From a virus: a stretch of DNA of 30,684 nucleotides. Location: the IMG/VR virus record IMGVR_UViG_3300019124_000021, positions 1 through 30,684 of that record, one strand, 5' to 3'. Position 1 is the stretch's first letter. Every line of letters begins with the position of its first letter. Below the pieces are notes generated by a model, which made no database searches, was not told the origin of the DNA, and saw only the letters and a list, made by a program, of their open reading frames with translations. The position numbers were made by a program, and so were the translations under genes. Positions 1 through 7,894 of the stretch are shown here, one piece after another.

Positions 1-79
1 TGGCGACCTGGCTATGGAAGTCAGGTCGCTCAGAGAAGAAAATTCAATATACCTTCGGTATTTTCATCAATTTATTAAG
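1..79. other. Gene-free left edge with two small hairpins
   Basis: No gene is visible. An 8-bp perfect inverted repeat (GCGACCTG at 3-10, CAGGTCGC at 22-29) forms one hairpin. A second, ATACC-TTC-GGTAT at 49-61, is followed by four T and could be a weak terminator for something left of the window. The role of either is unknown. Confidence 0.3.
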
Positions 80-116
80 CAAACACCCTTGCAGTAAAAA
101 TCTGCAAGGGTGTTTG
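80..116 (-). terminator. Strong hairpin, probable terminator
   Basis: A perfect 15-bp inverted repeat (80-94 with 102-116) surrounds a 7-nt A/T loop. The stem ends in GTGTTT on both strands, so it could stop transcription in either direction, although the T tract is short. It lies 40 nt past the stop of the minus-strand 30-codon ORF at 156-248 and is probably that gene's terminator. Confidence 0.55.
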
Positions 117-126
117 TCTGCAATCT

Positions 127-149
127 GAGCGCTCCTATTAGAGCGCTCC
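127..149. repeat. Direct repeat of a self-complementary 9-mer
   Basis: GAGCGCTCC occurs at 127-135 and 141-149 (period 14). The first eight bases are self-complementary, so the pair can act as two operator half-sites or fold as a hairpin. It sits between the terminator hairpin and the stop codon of the small minus-strand ORF. The function is unknown. Confidence 0.35.
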
Positions 150-155
150 ACCTTA

Positions 156-248
156 CTAAACTATTCCGATGCGTCGATACATTTCCAGCAGGAACATTAA
201 GTTCAAAGCAATGTCGCAAACAAGAACGCAAAACATGAACAGTCTCAT
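156..248 (-). CDS. Small hydrophobic peptide (30 aa), unrecognised
   Basis: This ORF of 30 codons plus TAG is preceded by AAAGGAGG eight bases before its ATG, one of the best ribosome sites in the window. The peptide begins MRLFMFCVLVCDIALN and ends EMYRRIGIV. It has about 20 mostly hydrophobic residues (with two Cys) and a short basic tail, as expected for a single membrane-spanning peptide. It is followed by the strong hairpin at 80-116. The layout of tiny hydrophobic peptide, strong RBS and stable terminator resembles type I toxin genes of prophages such as the TxpA/BsrG class, but no sequence similarity is claimed and no antisense RNA was identified. A 69-codon ORF in another frame here (67-276) lacks a ribosome site and is taken as a shadow. 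Confidence 0.5.
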   Translation of the reverse strand: MRLFMFCVLVCDIALNLMFLLEMYRRIGIV

Positions 249-508
249 CCCTATCCCCTCCTTTCTGACCTTTCATTAAAGAGGGAAATCGGGAGAAAGA
301 TTTTTAATAAATGGTGGGAGGTAAGAGAGGGGGGATACAGGCACATTAAGCATATAGAAATGTTGGTTAAGTGACGGAATTGACCGGTGCGGGATATGAG
401 AAATTGGTCAAGTGCAGTCCTGACAAAAAGAAAAGCCCCTAAGCAGGAGCCCGAAAAGATGTTCGCACCACCATTATAACACGGGTAAACGGACAGGGGG
501 AACGGAAG
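249..508. other. Intergenic stretch before the late genes
   Basis: No convincing gene is seen on either strand. A late promoter for the downstream genes would be expected here, but I could not find a well-spaced sigma-A site. PBSX-like late promoters read by Xpf-type factors do not match that consensus, so one may be present unrecognised. Confidence 0.3.
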
Positions 509-706
509 ATGAGCGCTGTTGAAAAACAAGAGATTGTGGTAAAATATCCCTTAGAAAAAGGTGTCAGAGTGGTCATCATCGAGGACGGTAACATTGTGGA
601 AAGCTGCAAGTTGGAAGCTCATCACAAGTTCACGATCATAACCCAGGATGACAAACTACTTGATACCGAGGAAACCAAACGGAAGCGTTACAGAAAAGCT
701 AAATAA
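509..706 (+). CDS. XtrA-like small phage protein
   Basis: A 65-aa protein starting at ATG 509 behind AGGGGG. Residues about 18-50 (VRVVIIEDGNIVESCKLEAH, then HKFTIITQDDKL) have the pattern of XtrA of PBSX: a hydrophobic strand, a short gap, a conserved H, and an I/V-T-x-x-x-K/D-L strand. The very basic C-terminus (KRKRYRKAK) is not typical. Position supports the call, because in PBSX xtrA lies just before xpf and the terminase genes. Its biochemical role is unknown. A strong terminator follows directly, so read-through into the sigma gene may be limited. Confidence 0.5.
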   Translation: MSAVEKQEIVVKYPLEKGVRVVIIEDGNIVESCKLEAHHKFTIITQDDKLLDTEETKRKRYRKAK

Positions 707-726
707 AAAGCCTGACCGAAAAGCGG

Positions 727-775
727 AGGGCGTCAGAATCTTCACCCAAAATGGGTGTGTTCTGGCGTCCTTTTT
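727..775 (+). terminator. Rho-independent terminator after the XtrA-like gene
   Basis: A 12-bp outer stem (727-738 with 760-771, two G-U pairs) and a 5-bp inner stem CACCC/GGGTG (743-747 with 753-757) are followed by TTTTTATTTT. It lies 20 nt after the XtrA-like stop and 25 nt before the next start. Confidence 0.85.
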
Positions 776-800
776 ATTTTGCCAGAGAGGAGGACGGGCC

Positions 801-1028
801 GTGGCAAAAATCAGAGACATCATGGAGTTAAAGCAGAATAAAGAGAAAGAACCGATCAACTTTGCCGAGCATGTCCAGCGTGCGCAGGAACGGCTATGTC
901 ACAGAGAAAAACAACGGAAACAGCCCGGGCAGCCAGCGAAAGAAATCTCATTAAAGGAATACCGGCGTTTGATGGGAGACGTGGGGGCGCGGCGATTCCT
1001 TAAAGACCGGGGTAACAGGCGCAAATAG
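801..1028 (+). CDS. Hypothetical basic protein (75 aa)
   Basis: GTG 801 is chosen because AGAGAGGAGG lies just upstream. The in-frame ATG at 648 would start inside the XtrA-like gene and read through the terminator hairpin. The product is highly charged, rich in K, R, E and Q, with no membrane segment. It starts MAKIRDIMELKQNKEKEP and ends in a basic FLKDRGNRRK tail. It may be a small nucleic-acid-binding or adaptor protein. The gene lies 21 nt before the sigma-like gene and is probably co-transcribed with it. I do not recognise the family. Confidence 0.7.
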   Translation: MAKIRDIMELKQNKEKEPINFAEHVQRAQERLCHREKQRKQPGQPAKEISLKEYRRLMGDVGARRFLKDRGNRRK

Positions 1029-1049
1029 ACGCAATGGGGAGGGGTTCTC

Positions 1050-1556
1050 ATGCAGGGATTGCTTCGGGAATATAAAGAAACTAGGAAGGCTTTAAAACGT
1101 GCCTACGAAGCCCGCAGAGAAGGCGAGAAGGTGCTGGATGACCAGGCATTAGCTGAGCGGCAAATGATTTCCGATATGATCGGAGATGTTGAATTCGTCA
1201 TTCAATGGTTGGAGACCGGGCGCCGGCCGGGGAACAAGCGGGGAGTGGAACGTTTGGCTGCTTATCAGCGAGAGAAACCGATGGACCCGATCCGCATGCA
1301 GGCGTTTATTTCGCGATCGACTGCAGGTAGCCCGGCCAACTTGACAGAGTGGGAACGGCAGCAGATCGAGGACGCGCTGTGTACTCTTAGCGATCGGGAA
1401 CGGGAGTGTTATGTGTTGGCGCATGGGGAGTGCTTCTCCTTCGAGGATATTGCCAATCTACTCGGGATTAGCAAAAGCAGCGTGGCGACGCATATAAAGC
1501 GTGCGGAGGCGAAAATATCTAAGCGACTGATGAACAGCTTATTCCTAGTGGGATAG
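1050..1556 (+). CDS. xpf: Xpf-like phage sigma factor, late-gene activator
   Basis: This 168-aa protein has a sigma-70 region 4 helix-turn-helix at about residues 98-158: LSDRERECYVLAHGECFSFE followed by DIANLLGISKSSVATHIKRA. The N-terminal 60 residues are a charged helix. No region 2 is present, as in Xpf of PBSX (about the same length), which directs late transcription. The position before the terminase genes is the PBSX one. By inference it turns on the morphogenesis operon downstream. ATG 1050 follows GGGGAGGGG. Confidence 0.85.
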   Translation: MQGLLREYKETRKALKRAYEARREGEKVLDDQALAERQMISDMIGDVEFVIQWLETGRRPGNKRGVERLAAYQREKPMDPIRMQAFISRSTAGSPANLTEWERQQIEDALCTLSDRERECYVLAHGECFSFEDIANLLGISKSSVATHIKRAEAKISKRLMNSLFLVG

Positions 1557-1593
1557 GCTGTTTTTGTCGATAAAAGGGGTGGAGGCGATTCAT

Positions 1594-1782
1594 ATGGCAT
1601 TAGATTTGACTGAAAATGCACCGTGGATAATGACCGGAGCGATCAAACTGGGGGTGTATACTGTTGGACTTGCTGTTGCCCTTGCGTTGGTAAACACATT
1701 GGCACCAAAGTGGATGCGAGGTATTATGAGTGCCGCCGTCATGTTGGGCGGCATTTACTTGTTTGCAAAGTGGCTGAGTTAA
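1594..1782 (+). CDS. Small two-helix membrane protein
   Basis: A 62-aa protein. ATG 1594 follows GGTGGAGGCG with good spacing, so the upstream in-frame start at 1564 is not used. Two hydrophobic segments are seen, about residues 16-36 (IKLGVYTVGLAVALALVNTL) and 42-60 (GIMSAAVMLGGIYLFAKW), joined by a short basic turn APKWMR. A holin-like or pilin-like small protein is possible from the topology, but the position after the sigma gene is not the lysis module. Function unknown. A terminator follows. Confidence 0.7.
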   Translation: MALDLTENAPWIMTGAIKLGVYTVGLAVALALVNTLAPKWMRGIMSAAVMLGGIYLFAKWLS

Positions 1783-1857
1783 AAAGCACATTTTTTGTCA
1801 CACGAAAGCCAATAGTTATTGAAAGGAACTTTTCTTTCACTAGAACCCCTTCCATTA

Positions 1858-1885
1858 CCGCCTCGGAAACGGGGCGGGATTTTTT
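1858..1885 (+). terminator. Rho-independent terminator
   Basis: CCGCCTC (1858-1864) pairs with GGGGCGG (1871-1877) around a 6-nt loop, followed by GA and six T. It closes the xpf unit and isolates the next gene, which has its own promoter. Confidence 0.8.
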
Positions 1886-1939
1886 CGGATTACCTCAAGT
1901 ATTCAACACCCAGTTTTTCAAAATGGCAATAATTTCGCA

Positions 1940-1967
1940 TTGATTCAAGAGCGGCTCACGATATACT
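1940..1967 (+). promoter_or_regulatory. Sigma-A promoter of the DGQHR gene
   Basis: TTGATT (1940-1945), a 16-bp spacer and TATACT (1962-1967) lie 41 nt before the start codon. Together with terminators on both sides this makes the next gene an independent transcription unit, as expected for a cargo gene expressed in the lysogen. Confidence 0.7.
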
Positions 1968-2008
1968 CTTAAAAACGTGCATTTTAATATTTTTGAGAGG
2001 AGTACATC

Positions 2009-3106
2009 ATGATGTCGCAGCAGATGATTAGTGTGAGTTTTATAGGGGCCCGAGGTAATCAATTTGGGAGAAATACATTTGTCGCGATGTTTCCGTTCAA
2101 TTCACTTGAAAACTTTTTTAAGGTATTTCCTAATGTTCAGAGAACCGTCTCCCCGAAGAAAGTAAAAGGGATTGCAGAGTACATATTAAAAGGCGATCTA
2201 AAGGATAATTACTCGTTTATCAGTGCATTGACAGTGTCATGTCGTGGAGAGATTGATTATGATGAAAATAGTAAGCAAATAAAAATAGATATCAATTCGG
2301 CTCTATCAGTTAACGATGGGCAACATAGGTTAGAAGGAATAAAATTGGCTCTTAATGAGATAAAAAAGAAAATGGAACGTGCAACAACAGGTGATGAAAA
2401 AAATAATTTCGCAGAACAGTACAAAAGAATCAGCAATATGACTATCCCAGTCGTCATTTATTCCAACATGAATGAAGAGGCTGAACAGCAACTATTTCAT
2501 GATCTAAATTTATTGAGTACAAAACCGACCCGATCAGTATCTCTGAAATTTGATCAGGTGGATCTCTATAATCGTATGGCCAAAGAACTTGCTAACCAAA
2601 ATGAATATCTTAAAGCGTTTGGTGTCGAAAGTGAAGCTGCAATGTTAAAGAAAAAAAGTACAAAAGTTATGCTGTTATCGACTCTTCGAGACACCATTAG
2701 TTATATGATTGTAGGATCATCAAAAGACACAAGAAAATTGCTAAATGAAGATAATTATGATACGAATAAAGAAATGATAGATGAATTATTGAACGAACTA
2801 TTCAAAGCGCTTCCCGATGATTGTAATGATAGAGGTAAATACATTCTGGGTTACTCAGGATCATTCCAAGCTATTGCAAAATACATTCACCATCTAATGA
2901 ATGATGACACAATCATTAACGTGACGGAATACATTTCAGGTCTGGGCAGCATTGACTGGAGTCATTCAGCAAAAATTTGGACTGAATTTGGTGGTAAGTA
3001 TGATGCAATTAAAAATAGAGTGATCTTCAACGGTACAAGTGGTGGGAAAAACGGTATTTTTAATGCGCTAATTAAATACAACAAGCCAATTGTTTATTCA
3101 AAATAA
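2009..3106 (+). CDS. DndB-family DGQHR-domain protein
   Basis: A 365-aa protein. DGQHR is at residues 103-107 inside SVNDGQHRLEGI, and a following segment FHDLNLLSTKPTRSVSLKFD has the family pattern of a conserved N-L-x-x-K-P. These mark the DndB/DGQHR family, related to ParB/sulfiredoxin-like domains. DndB itself is a regulator of DNA phosphorothioation clusters; stand-alone relatives occur on mobile elements and their function is mostly unknown. No dndACDE or other modification gene is in the window. The gene is clearly more AT-rich than the flanking phage genes, has its own promoter and is bracketed by terminators, so it looks like a later insertion between xpf and the terminase genes. The start is ATG 2009 behind GAGAGGAG; a second ATG follows at 2012. 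Confidence 0.85.
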   Translation: MMSQQMISVSFIGARGNQFGRNTFVAMFPFNSLENFFKVFPNVQRTVSPKKVKGIAEYILKGDLKDNYSFISALTVSCRGEIDYDENSKQIKIDINSALSVNDGQHRLEGIKLALNEIKKKMERATTGDEKNNFAEQYKRISNMTIPVVIYSNMNEEAEQQLFHDLNLLSTKPTRSVSLKFDQVDLYNRMAKELANQNEYLKAFGVESEAAMLKKKSTKVMLLSTLRDTISYMIVGSSKDTRKLLNEDNYDTNKEMIDELLNELFKALPDDCNDRGKYILGYSGSFQAIAKYIHHLMNDDTIINVTEYISGLGSIDWSHSAKIWTEFGGKYDAIKNRVIFNGTSGGKNGIFNALIKYNKPIVYSK

Positions 3107-3117
3107 GGTTAACCATT

Positions 3118-3139
3118 AAGCACCCACCCGGTGCTTTTT
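3118..3139 (+). terminator. Rho-independent terminator of the DGQHR gene
   Basis: AAGCACC (3118-3124) pairs with GGTGCTT (3130-3136) around a 5-nt loop, with a T tract to 3139 and further T-rich sequence. It starts 12 nt after the stop codon. Confidence 0.85.
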
Positions 3140-3180
3140 CTTTTCCAAAACAAACTCAACCAGGTGGTGGTGATGATGTA

Positions 3181-3969
3181 GTGGCACGAGCACGAAGTCC
3201 TGACCGAGACAAAGCATTTGAGATGTGGCGTGACAGTGGCGGAACGATGAAGCTAAAAGACATTGCCGATGCCTTGGGGTTGTCGGACACACAGATCCGG
3301 AAGTGGAAGAATCAAGACCGATGGGACGAACGCCTGAATAGTAACGTTACCATTTCCAAAAGTAACGTTACCAAACGAGGCGGGGCACCAAAGGGGAATA
3401 AGAACGCCGTGGGCAACGCGGGAGGAGCTGCACCGAAAGGGAACAGCAACGCCGTGACTCACGGCTTTTTTCGTCGCATCTTTCCGGATGACGAGGAGAC
3501 GCATGCCATTATCGGGGAGATCGGCGTGAAGAGCCCGCTGGACATTCTCTGGGAGAACATCGTCATCCAGTACACGGCGATTGCCCGGGCGCAGAAGATC
3601 ATGTTTGTTCGTGATCAAGAGGACCAGACAAAAGTGTTGAAAAAGTTCAAACCCGGCATGTTCGGAGAAGAAATGGAGTGGGAACTGCAGCATGCCTGGG
3701 ACAAGCAAGCTGCGTTTTTGCAGGCGCAATCGCGGGCAATGGCAACGCTGCAGGGGTTAATCAAGCGATATGAAGAGATGCTGGTGGCGGCACTGGGTAC
3801 CGAGGAACAACGGCTTCGAATTGAAAAGCTGAAGCTTGAGTTGGGTAACCTCCGAGGGGATACCGACGGCGATGCTCACAAGCAAAACAACGAGTATGAA
3901 GCAGCGCTGAACGCCCAAGCAGGGGATGTGTTTGCTGACGAGGTGGAATCTGATGGCGAAGAAGCGTAA
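3181..3969 (+). CDS. xtmA: Terminase small subunit, XtmA-like
   Basis: A 262-aa protein that recognises phage DNA for packaging. Residues about 20-50 form a helix-turn-helix (LKDIADALGLSDTQIRKWKN). A flexible linker at about 65-95 holds two copies of a G-A-P-K-G-N-x-N-A-V unit, typical of XtmA-type small subunits. The remainder is helical and should oligomerise. The GTG start at 3181 follows GGTGGTGGTGATG and gives a natural MARARSPDRDKAF N-terminus. The 3' end overlaps xtmB by 17 nt. XtmA of PBSX is almost the same length (265 aa). Confidence 0.9.
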   Translation: MARARSPDRDKAFEMWRDSGGTMKLKDIADALGLSDTQIRKWKNQDRWDERLNSNVTISKSNVTKRGGAPKGNKNAVGNAGGAAPKGNSNAVTHGFFRRIFPDDEETHAIIGEIGVKSPLDILWENIVIQYTAIARAQKIMFVRDQEDQTKVLKKFKPGMFGEEMEWELQHAWDKQAAFLQAQSRAMATLQGLIKRYEEMLVAALGTEEQRLRIEKLKLELGNLRGDTDGDAHKQNNEYEAALNAQAGDVFADEVESDGEEA

Positions 3970-5272
3970 ACGGACAACCTCGTTCAAGTTCCAACCGTTC
4001 AGCCTTAAGCAAAAGAAAATGCTCATGTGGTGGACAGACAGAAGCCCGTACCGCGATTACGACATGGTGATTGCCGAGGGAGCGATCCGCTCGGGCAAAA
4101 CTATCGCCATGATCGATTCGTTCATTACCTGGTCGTTGGCGAAGCATCGGCATCAGAATTTCATCGTCGCTGGTAAATCGATGGGAGCCCTTAAGCGGAA
4201 CGTGCTGGAACCTATGTTTCAAATACTGACAGCAAAGGGCATCGATTATCACTATCACCGCTCTGAAAATCCGCTTATCATTATTGGAACGAACACCTAC
4301 TACCTGTTTGGGGCAAACAATGAAGCCAGTCAGGATACGTTACAGGGCCTTACGGCGGCAGGTGCATATCTGGATGAGGTGGCGCTTTTCCCTCGATCGT
4401 TCGTTGACCAGGCAATTGGTCGGTGTTCTGCAGAGACGGATGGAAACGGGGCGAAAGTCTTTTTCAACTGCAACCCGGCCGGGCCGTATCACTGGTTCAA
4501 GACGGATTTCATCGACAAGGCGAAAGAAAAGCGCATTCTGGTTCTCCATTTCACAATGGACGACAACCTGAGCCTTTCGGAGAAGGTGAAAGAACGATTC
4601 CGCCGCATGTTCAGTGGCGTTTTCTTCAAACGGTACATCCTTGGCTTATGGGTGATGGCTGAGGGAGTCGTTTATGACATGTTTGACGAGGCTGTCCATG
4701 TAGTGGATGACCTCCCCTCATTGTTCGATCGCCTATATGTCGGCGGTGACTATGGGATCAATAACCCCACAGCTTTTCTGTTATGCGGCCAGAAGGGGAA
4801 AGACTTCTACGTCACTCGGGAATATTACTTCGACTCCAAAAAAGCCGGTAAACAGAAGACGGTCGCGCAGTTAGCGGAGGACTTTCTGTCGTTCATAGGT
4901 GACGATCGACCCGAGATTATCTTTTTGGACCCATCTGCAGCTGCCTTGATTCTGGAGTTGAAGCAGAAGGGTATTGCCAATATAAAAGGTGCAGACAACA
5001 GCGTAAACGACGGCATTCAGCTCGTGCAGAATCTGCTTACGGGCAACGGGGGCCGTCTTTTTGTTCATCGATCCTGCGTGAACCTGATTCGGGAGTTCTA
5101 CTCCTACCTCTGGGACCCGAAAGCTCAGGCAAGGGGAGAGGACGAGGTAATCAAAGAGAATGACCACGCTTTGGATGCCCTAAGATACGCATTATTCACC
5201 CTGTGGCACCTGATGCGTAAAGCGGCTGCCCGCGAAGGAAGACGTCGTGAAGGGAAAGGGGGATGGATTTAA
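3953..5272 (+). CDS. xtmB: Terminase large subunit, XtmB-like
   Basis: The packaging motor ATPase and nuclease, 439 aa from ATG 3953, which has GAGGTGGA upstream. Earlier in-frame codons would extend into xtmA without a ribosome site. Visible motifs are a Walker A-like GAIRSGKT (residues 43-50), Walker B GAYLDEV ending in D141-E142, and C-terminal nuclease motifs GGDYGINNPTAF, IIFLDPSAAAL and DHALDALRYA with the expected acidic residues. XtmB of PBSX has about 433 aa, so this looks complete. The stop TAA shares its last base with the portal start (TAATG), so translation is coupled. Confidence 0.95.
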   Translation: MAKKRKRTTSFKFQPFSLKQKKMLMWWTDRSPYRDYDMVIAEGAIRSGKTIAMIDSFITWSLAKHRHQNFIVAGKSMGALKRNVLEPMFQILTAKGIDYHYHRSENPLIIIGTNTYYLFGANNEASQDTLQGLTAAGAYLDEVALFPRSFVDQAIGRCSAETDGNGAKVFFNCNPAGPYHWFKTDFIDKAKEKRILVLHFTMDDNLSLSEKVKERFRRMFSGVFFKRYILGLWVMAEGVVYDMFDEAVHVVDDLPSLFDRLYVGGDYGINNPTAFLLCGQKGKDFYVTREYYFDSKKAGKQKTVAQLAEDFLSFIGDDRPEIIFLDPSAAALILELKQKGIANIKGADNSVNDGIQLVQNLLTGNGGRLFVHRSCVNLIREFYSYLWDPKAQARGEDEVIKENDHALDALRYALFTLWHLMRKAAAREGRRREGKGGWI

Positions 5273-6732
5273 TGAGTGCTGCTACAGATGATTCACAAGA
5301 AAGCCGGGCTCAATGGATACCCATAGGCAAGGCGGAAGAAACGCCGGCCAGTCAGCAACTTCCCGCTGACAAATTCCAAGGCGACTATGAACAACACGGT
5401 CTTATCGTACCGTTGATCACCCCTGCAGCTTATGTGGAAGTGGTGAAGCAAAGCAGTATCATTCCCCAGTGTATCGATGCATACAAGACCAACATCACCG
5501 GATACGGGTGCGCCCTTGAATACATGCCCAATGAATCTGATCAGACCGCTAAGGCAGAATGGGACATTGCCGAGCGTTTTTTACTTACGGCTAACCTGGA
5601 AAAGTCCGTCGAACAACTGCTTGGTGAGCTGGTGGAAGACCTGGAATCCTGCGGCAACGCCTACCTGGAAGTTTCCCGGGGCGGTGGGTTACCCGCACTG
5701 TATCGGATACCACCGCAAAACATGCGATGCACCAGCGAGGAGAAGAAGGTAACCATGAAGTACAAACGGCTCATTCAGGGGAAGGTCGAAGAGTTCACCC
5801 AAGAGAAATGGGTCCGTCGCTATGCACAAAAACGTGGGAGCCACATTGTTTGGTTCCGCGAGTTCGGCGCGCCGGGGAACGATAACGAGGTTATCCATCT
5901 GAAACTCGGGAACGCAGAATATGGTGAGCCGCGCTGGTCGGGGAATACGCCAGGCATCCTTGGTAGCCGCCGGGCGGAGGAATTGAACCTTAATTACTTC
6001 CGCAACGGGCGGATGCTGTCGATGATCCTGTCTGTAATCAACGGCCAGCTCACCCCTCAATCCATCGCAGCCCTTCAGGGGGCGAAAGGCGAAAACTCGC
6101 AGGGAGGTATCCTTTACCTGGAGGTTGAAGGGTTTGACAAAGGGATCACAGGAGACGAAAAAGAAAAAACCGAGGTCAAGTTGGACAAGTTGAATGATTT
6201 GTTGCAGCAGGATGCGCTTTTCATCGATTACAACAAGGACAAGCGGAAAGAGACGCGATCTTCATTCCGTCTTCCGCCAATCCTCACCGGGGAATCAGAG
6301 GACTACAACCGTGCAACTAGCGATAACGCCCGCCGGATCGCTGAGGAGCAGGTATTTAAGCCGTACCGAGACTGGTTGATGAACGAGATTTTTAACAAAC
6401 GACTTTTTCCGTCCATTGGCGTCTACCGGGTAAAAGCTGTTTTGCGCGGGCCAAAAATATCTGACCCAGACGAGCGCAAAGCTATGCTCGATTACCTGGC
6501 CGACAGGGGTATTCTGGTTGTCCGCGATCTCATCCCGATTGCAGAGGAAGTGTTGGGTACCGTCATCGATGAAAGCCGCTATGAGGAGGGGTATCTGGAC
6601 ACGCCGATTGCTCAACTGAAAGTGCCGGCAGATTCGTTCGCGTTGCCAACGGCAGGGATGGATCCGGAAGAGAAGTTGGCTACCGTGGCTAAGCGGCTGC
6701 TCCGGGAAACGAGGATGAAACACCATGTGTGA
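5272..6732 (+). CDS. xkdE: Portal protein, XkdE-like
   Basis: A 486-aa PBSX-family portal, the dodecameric ring through which DNA enters the capsid. Recognisable parts are PLITPAAYVEVVKQSSIIPQ near the N-terminus, the core ...YGCALEYMPNE..., ESCGNAYLEVSR, the stem region RNGRMLSMILSVINGQLT and the DYNRATSDNARRIAEEQVF helix. ATG 5272 is preferred over ATG 5263 because the AAAGGGGG site is at proper distance from 5272 and touches 5263. It overlaps the following head protein gene by 8 nt. Confidence 0.93.
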   Translation: MSAATDDSQESRAQWIPIGKAEETPASQQLPADKFQGDYEQHGLIVPLITPAAYVEVVKQSSIIPQCIDAYKTNITGYGCALEYMPNESDQTAKAEWDIAERFLLTANLEKSVEQLLGELVEDLESCGNAYLEVSRGGGLPALYRIPPQNMRCTSEEKKVTMKYKRLIQGKVEEFTQEKWVRRYAQKRGSHIVWFREFGAPGNDNEVIHLKLGNAEYGEPRWSGNTPGILGSRRAEELNLNYFRNGRMLSMILSVINGQLTPQSIAALQGAKGENSQGGILYLEVEGFDKGITGDEKEKTEVKLDKLNDLLQQDALFIDYNKDKRKETRSSFRLPPILTGESEDYNRATSDNARRIAEEQVFKPYRDWLMNEIFNKRLFPSIGVYRVKAVLRGPKISDPDERKAMLDYLADRGILVVRDLIPIAEEVLGTVIDESRYEEGYLDTPIAQLKVPADSFALPTAGMDPEEKLATVAKRLLRETRMKHHV

Positions 6733-7894
6733 CCAATGCCTTTTTCTGATCACCAAAGCTGACGATGACGACTTTCTGGACAGCCTTGATCTGACAAACG
6801 CAGAGCGGATGACGCTTGAGAAGTTGTACAAGGAAGGCGAGGACGCGATCGCCGAGCTGTTACAACTGCAGGGAGCCGAGTTGGACGCGGCAATACAGGA
6901 ACTGAGCGATGATCTGCTGACGGATCCAGATGAGTTACTGAAAGTTATTCTGCGGGTGCAGTCAAGTGAACTCTTTCAGGATAAGTTCAAAGAGGCGATG
7001 AAAAAAGCCTTTCTCCCTCTGTTCGAGCTTGCCGGAAAATCCGAGGCTGTGGCGGTGAATGATGAGGCGAAGTGGAACACTGCGAACAAGGCGGCCGCGA
7101 AATTCACGAAACACCTGGAAAAACTTGTTCCTGACATGAATGAAACCTCACGTACGCATCTGCTGAATGCCTTCAGCGCAGCAATTGAGGGAGGCAAGAC
7201 ACCCGCAGAACGTGCTATACTGGTAAAAGAAGTAAGCAGACAGGCTGCTAGCGGTGAGGTAGGCCCCTTCAGTATGACGCGCGCGCTGCGAATTTCGCGC
7301 ACGATGACTACAGCGGCAGCGAATGGGGGCAAGCTCGAAGGATGGAGACAGTCGGGTGTCGTGAAGAAAAAACGCTGGAGATCCGCGAACAACAAGCGCA
7401 CACGCGCTGACCACCGGGTAGCGAACGGTCAAACAATGCCTATCGACAAACCGTTTCGTGTTGGCCGTGAGGACTTGATGTTTCCAGGAGATCCGAATGG
7501 GAGTACCCGACAGATCATAAACTGTCGATGTACCATGCAATCGGTTATCGTGGAAGACGTGTTCGAAGTTCGTCATCCCGGGCACAGTGAAACCTACCGG
7601 CAAAAGTTGACGGGTACACATGAGCGCATCAAAGAAGACACCGGGTATCACGCGCTAGAGCACGCGCTCAACCGTTTGCACGGGCACATCAATAACGGCC
7701 GGATACAGTCTGTCGATGACGTAATCGATGCGATTCAAAACGGGAAAACATACTTGGAAGCCAACGGGACGGTCGTGAAGTTCTTAAACGGTGTCTCGGT
7801 TCACTTTGCCGCCGACAACGGAGAGATTAAAAACTTTGTCCCCACAAAGCGACCGAAGGCTGAATGGAAGGAGTTGATAGAGGATGACGAATAA
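6725..7894 (+). CDS. Mu F-like head protein with C-terminal BECR-type nuclease domain
   Basis: A 389-aa protein with two parts. Residues about 1-280 are a minor head / head morphogenesis protein of the Mu gpF / SPP1 gp7 family. The diagnostic core at about 219-277 is RSANNKRTRADHRVANGQ, then DLMFPGDPN and INCRCTMQSV. These proteins sit inside the capsid near the portal. Residues about 300-380 are extra: a His-rich helix (YHALEHALNRLHGH, His309, 313, 319, 321), a helix with SVDDVIDAIQNG, then several short strands (GTVVKFLNGVSVHFAADNGE, His360) ending FVPTKRP. This resembles BECR-fold ribonucleases (barnase, EndoU, colicin E5/D, RelE). Such PBECR domains are known fused to phage head proteins. 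The next gene looks like a colicin-D-type immunity protein, which supports the toxin reading. Catalytic residues cannot be assigned by eye. Confidence 0.88.
   Translation: MCDQCLFLITKADDDDFLDSLDLTNAERMTLEKLYKEGEDAIAELLQLQGAELDAAIQELSDDLLTDPDELLKVILRVQSSELFQDKFKEAMKKAFLPLFELAGKSEAVAVNDEAKWNTANKAAAKFTKHLEKLVPDMNETSRTHLLNAFSAAIEGGKTPAERAILVKEVSRQAASGEVGPFSMTRALRISRTMTTAAANGGKLEGWRQSGVVKKKRWRSANNKRTRADHRVANGQTMPIDKPFRVGREDLMFPGDPNGSTRQIINCRCTMQSVIVEDVFEVRHPGHSETYRQKLTGTHERIKEDTGYHALEHALNRLHGHINNGRIQSVDDVIDAIQNGKTYLEANGTVVKFLNGVSVHFAADNGEIKNFVPTKRPKAEWKELIEDDE

Noticed and set aside
67-276. 69-codon minus-strand ORF overlapping the 30-aa peptide gene
   Set aside because: No ribosome site at its start; the shorter ORF in another frame has an excellent one.
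648-800. Longer version of the 75-aa protein starting at 648
   Set aside because: It would begin inside the XtrA-like gene and run through a strong terminator; GTG 801 has a consensus ribosome site.
4284-4662. Two plus-strand ORFs inside the large terminase gene in other frames
   Set aside because: Arg/Trp/Ser-rich shadow products; the terminase frame is intact and carries all motifs.
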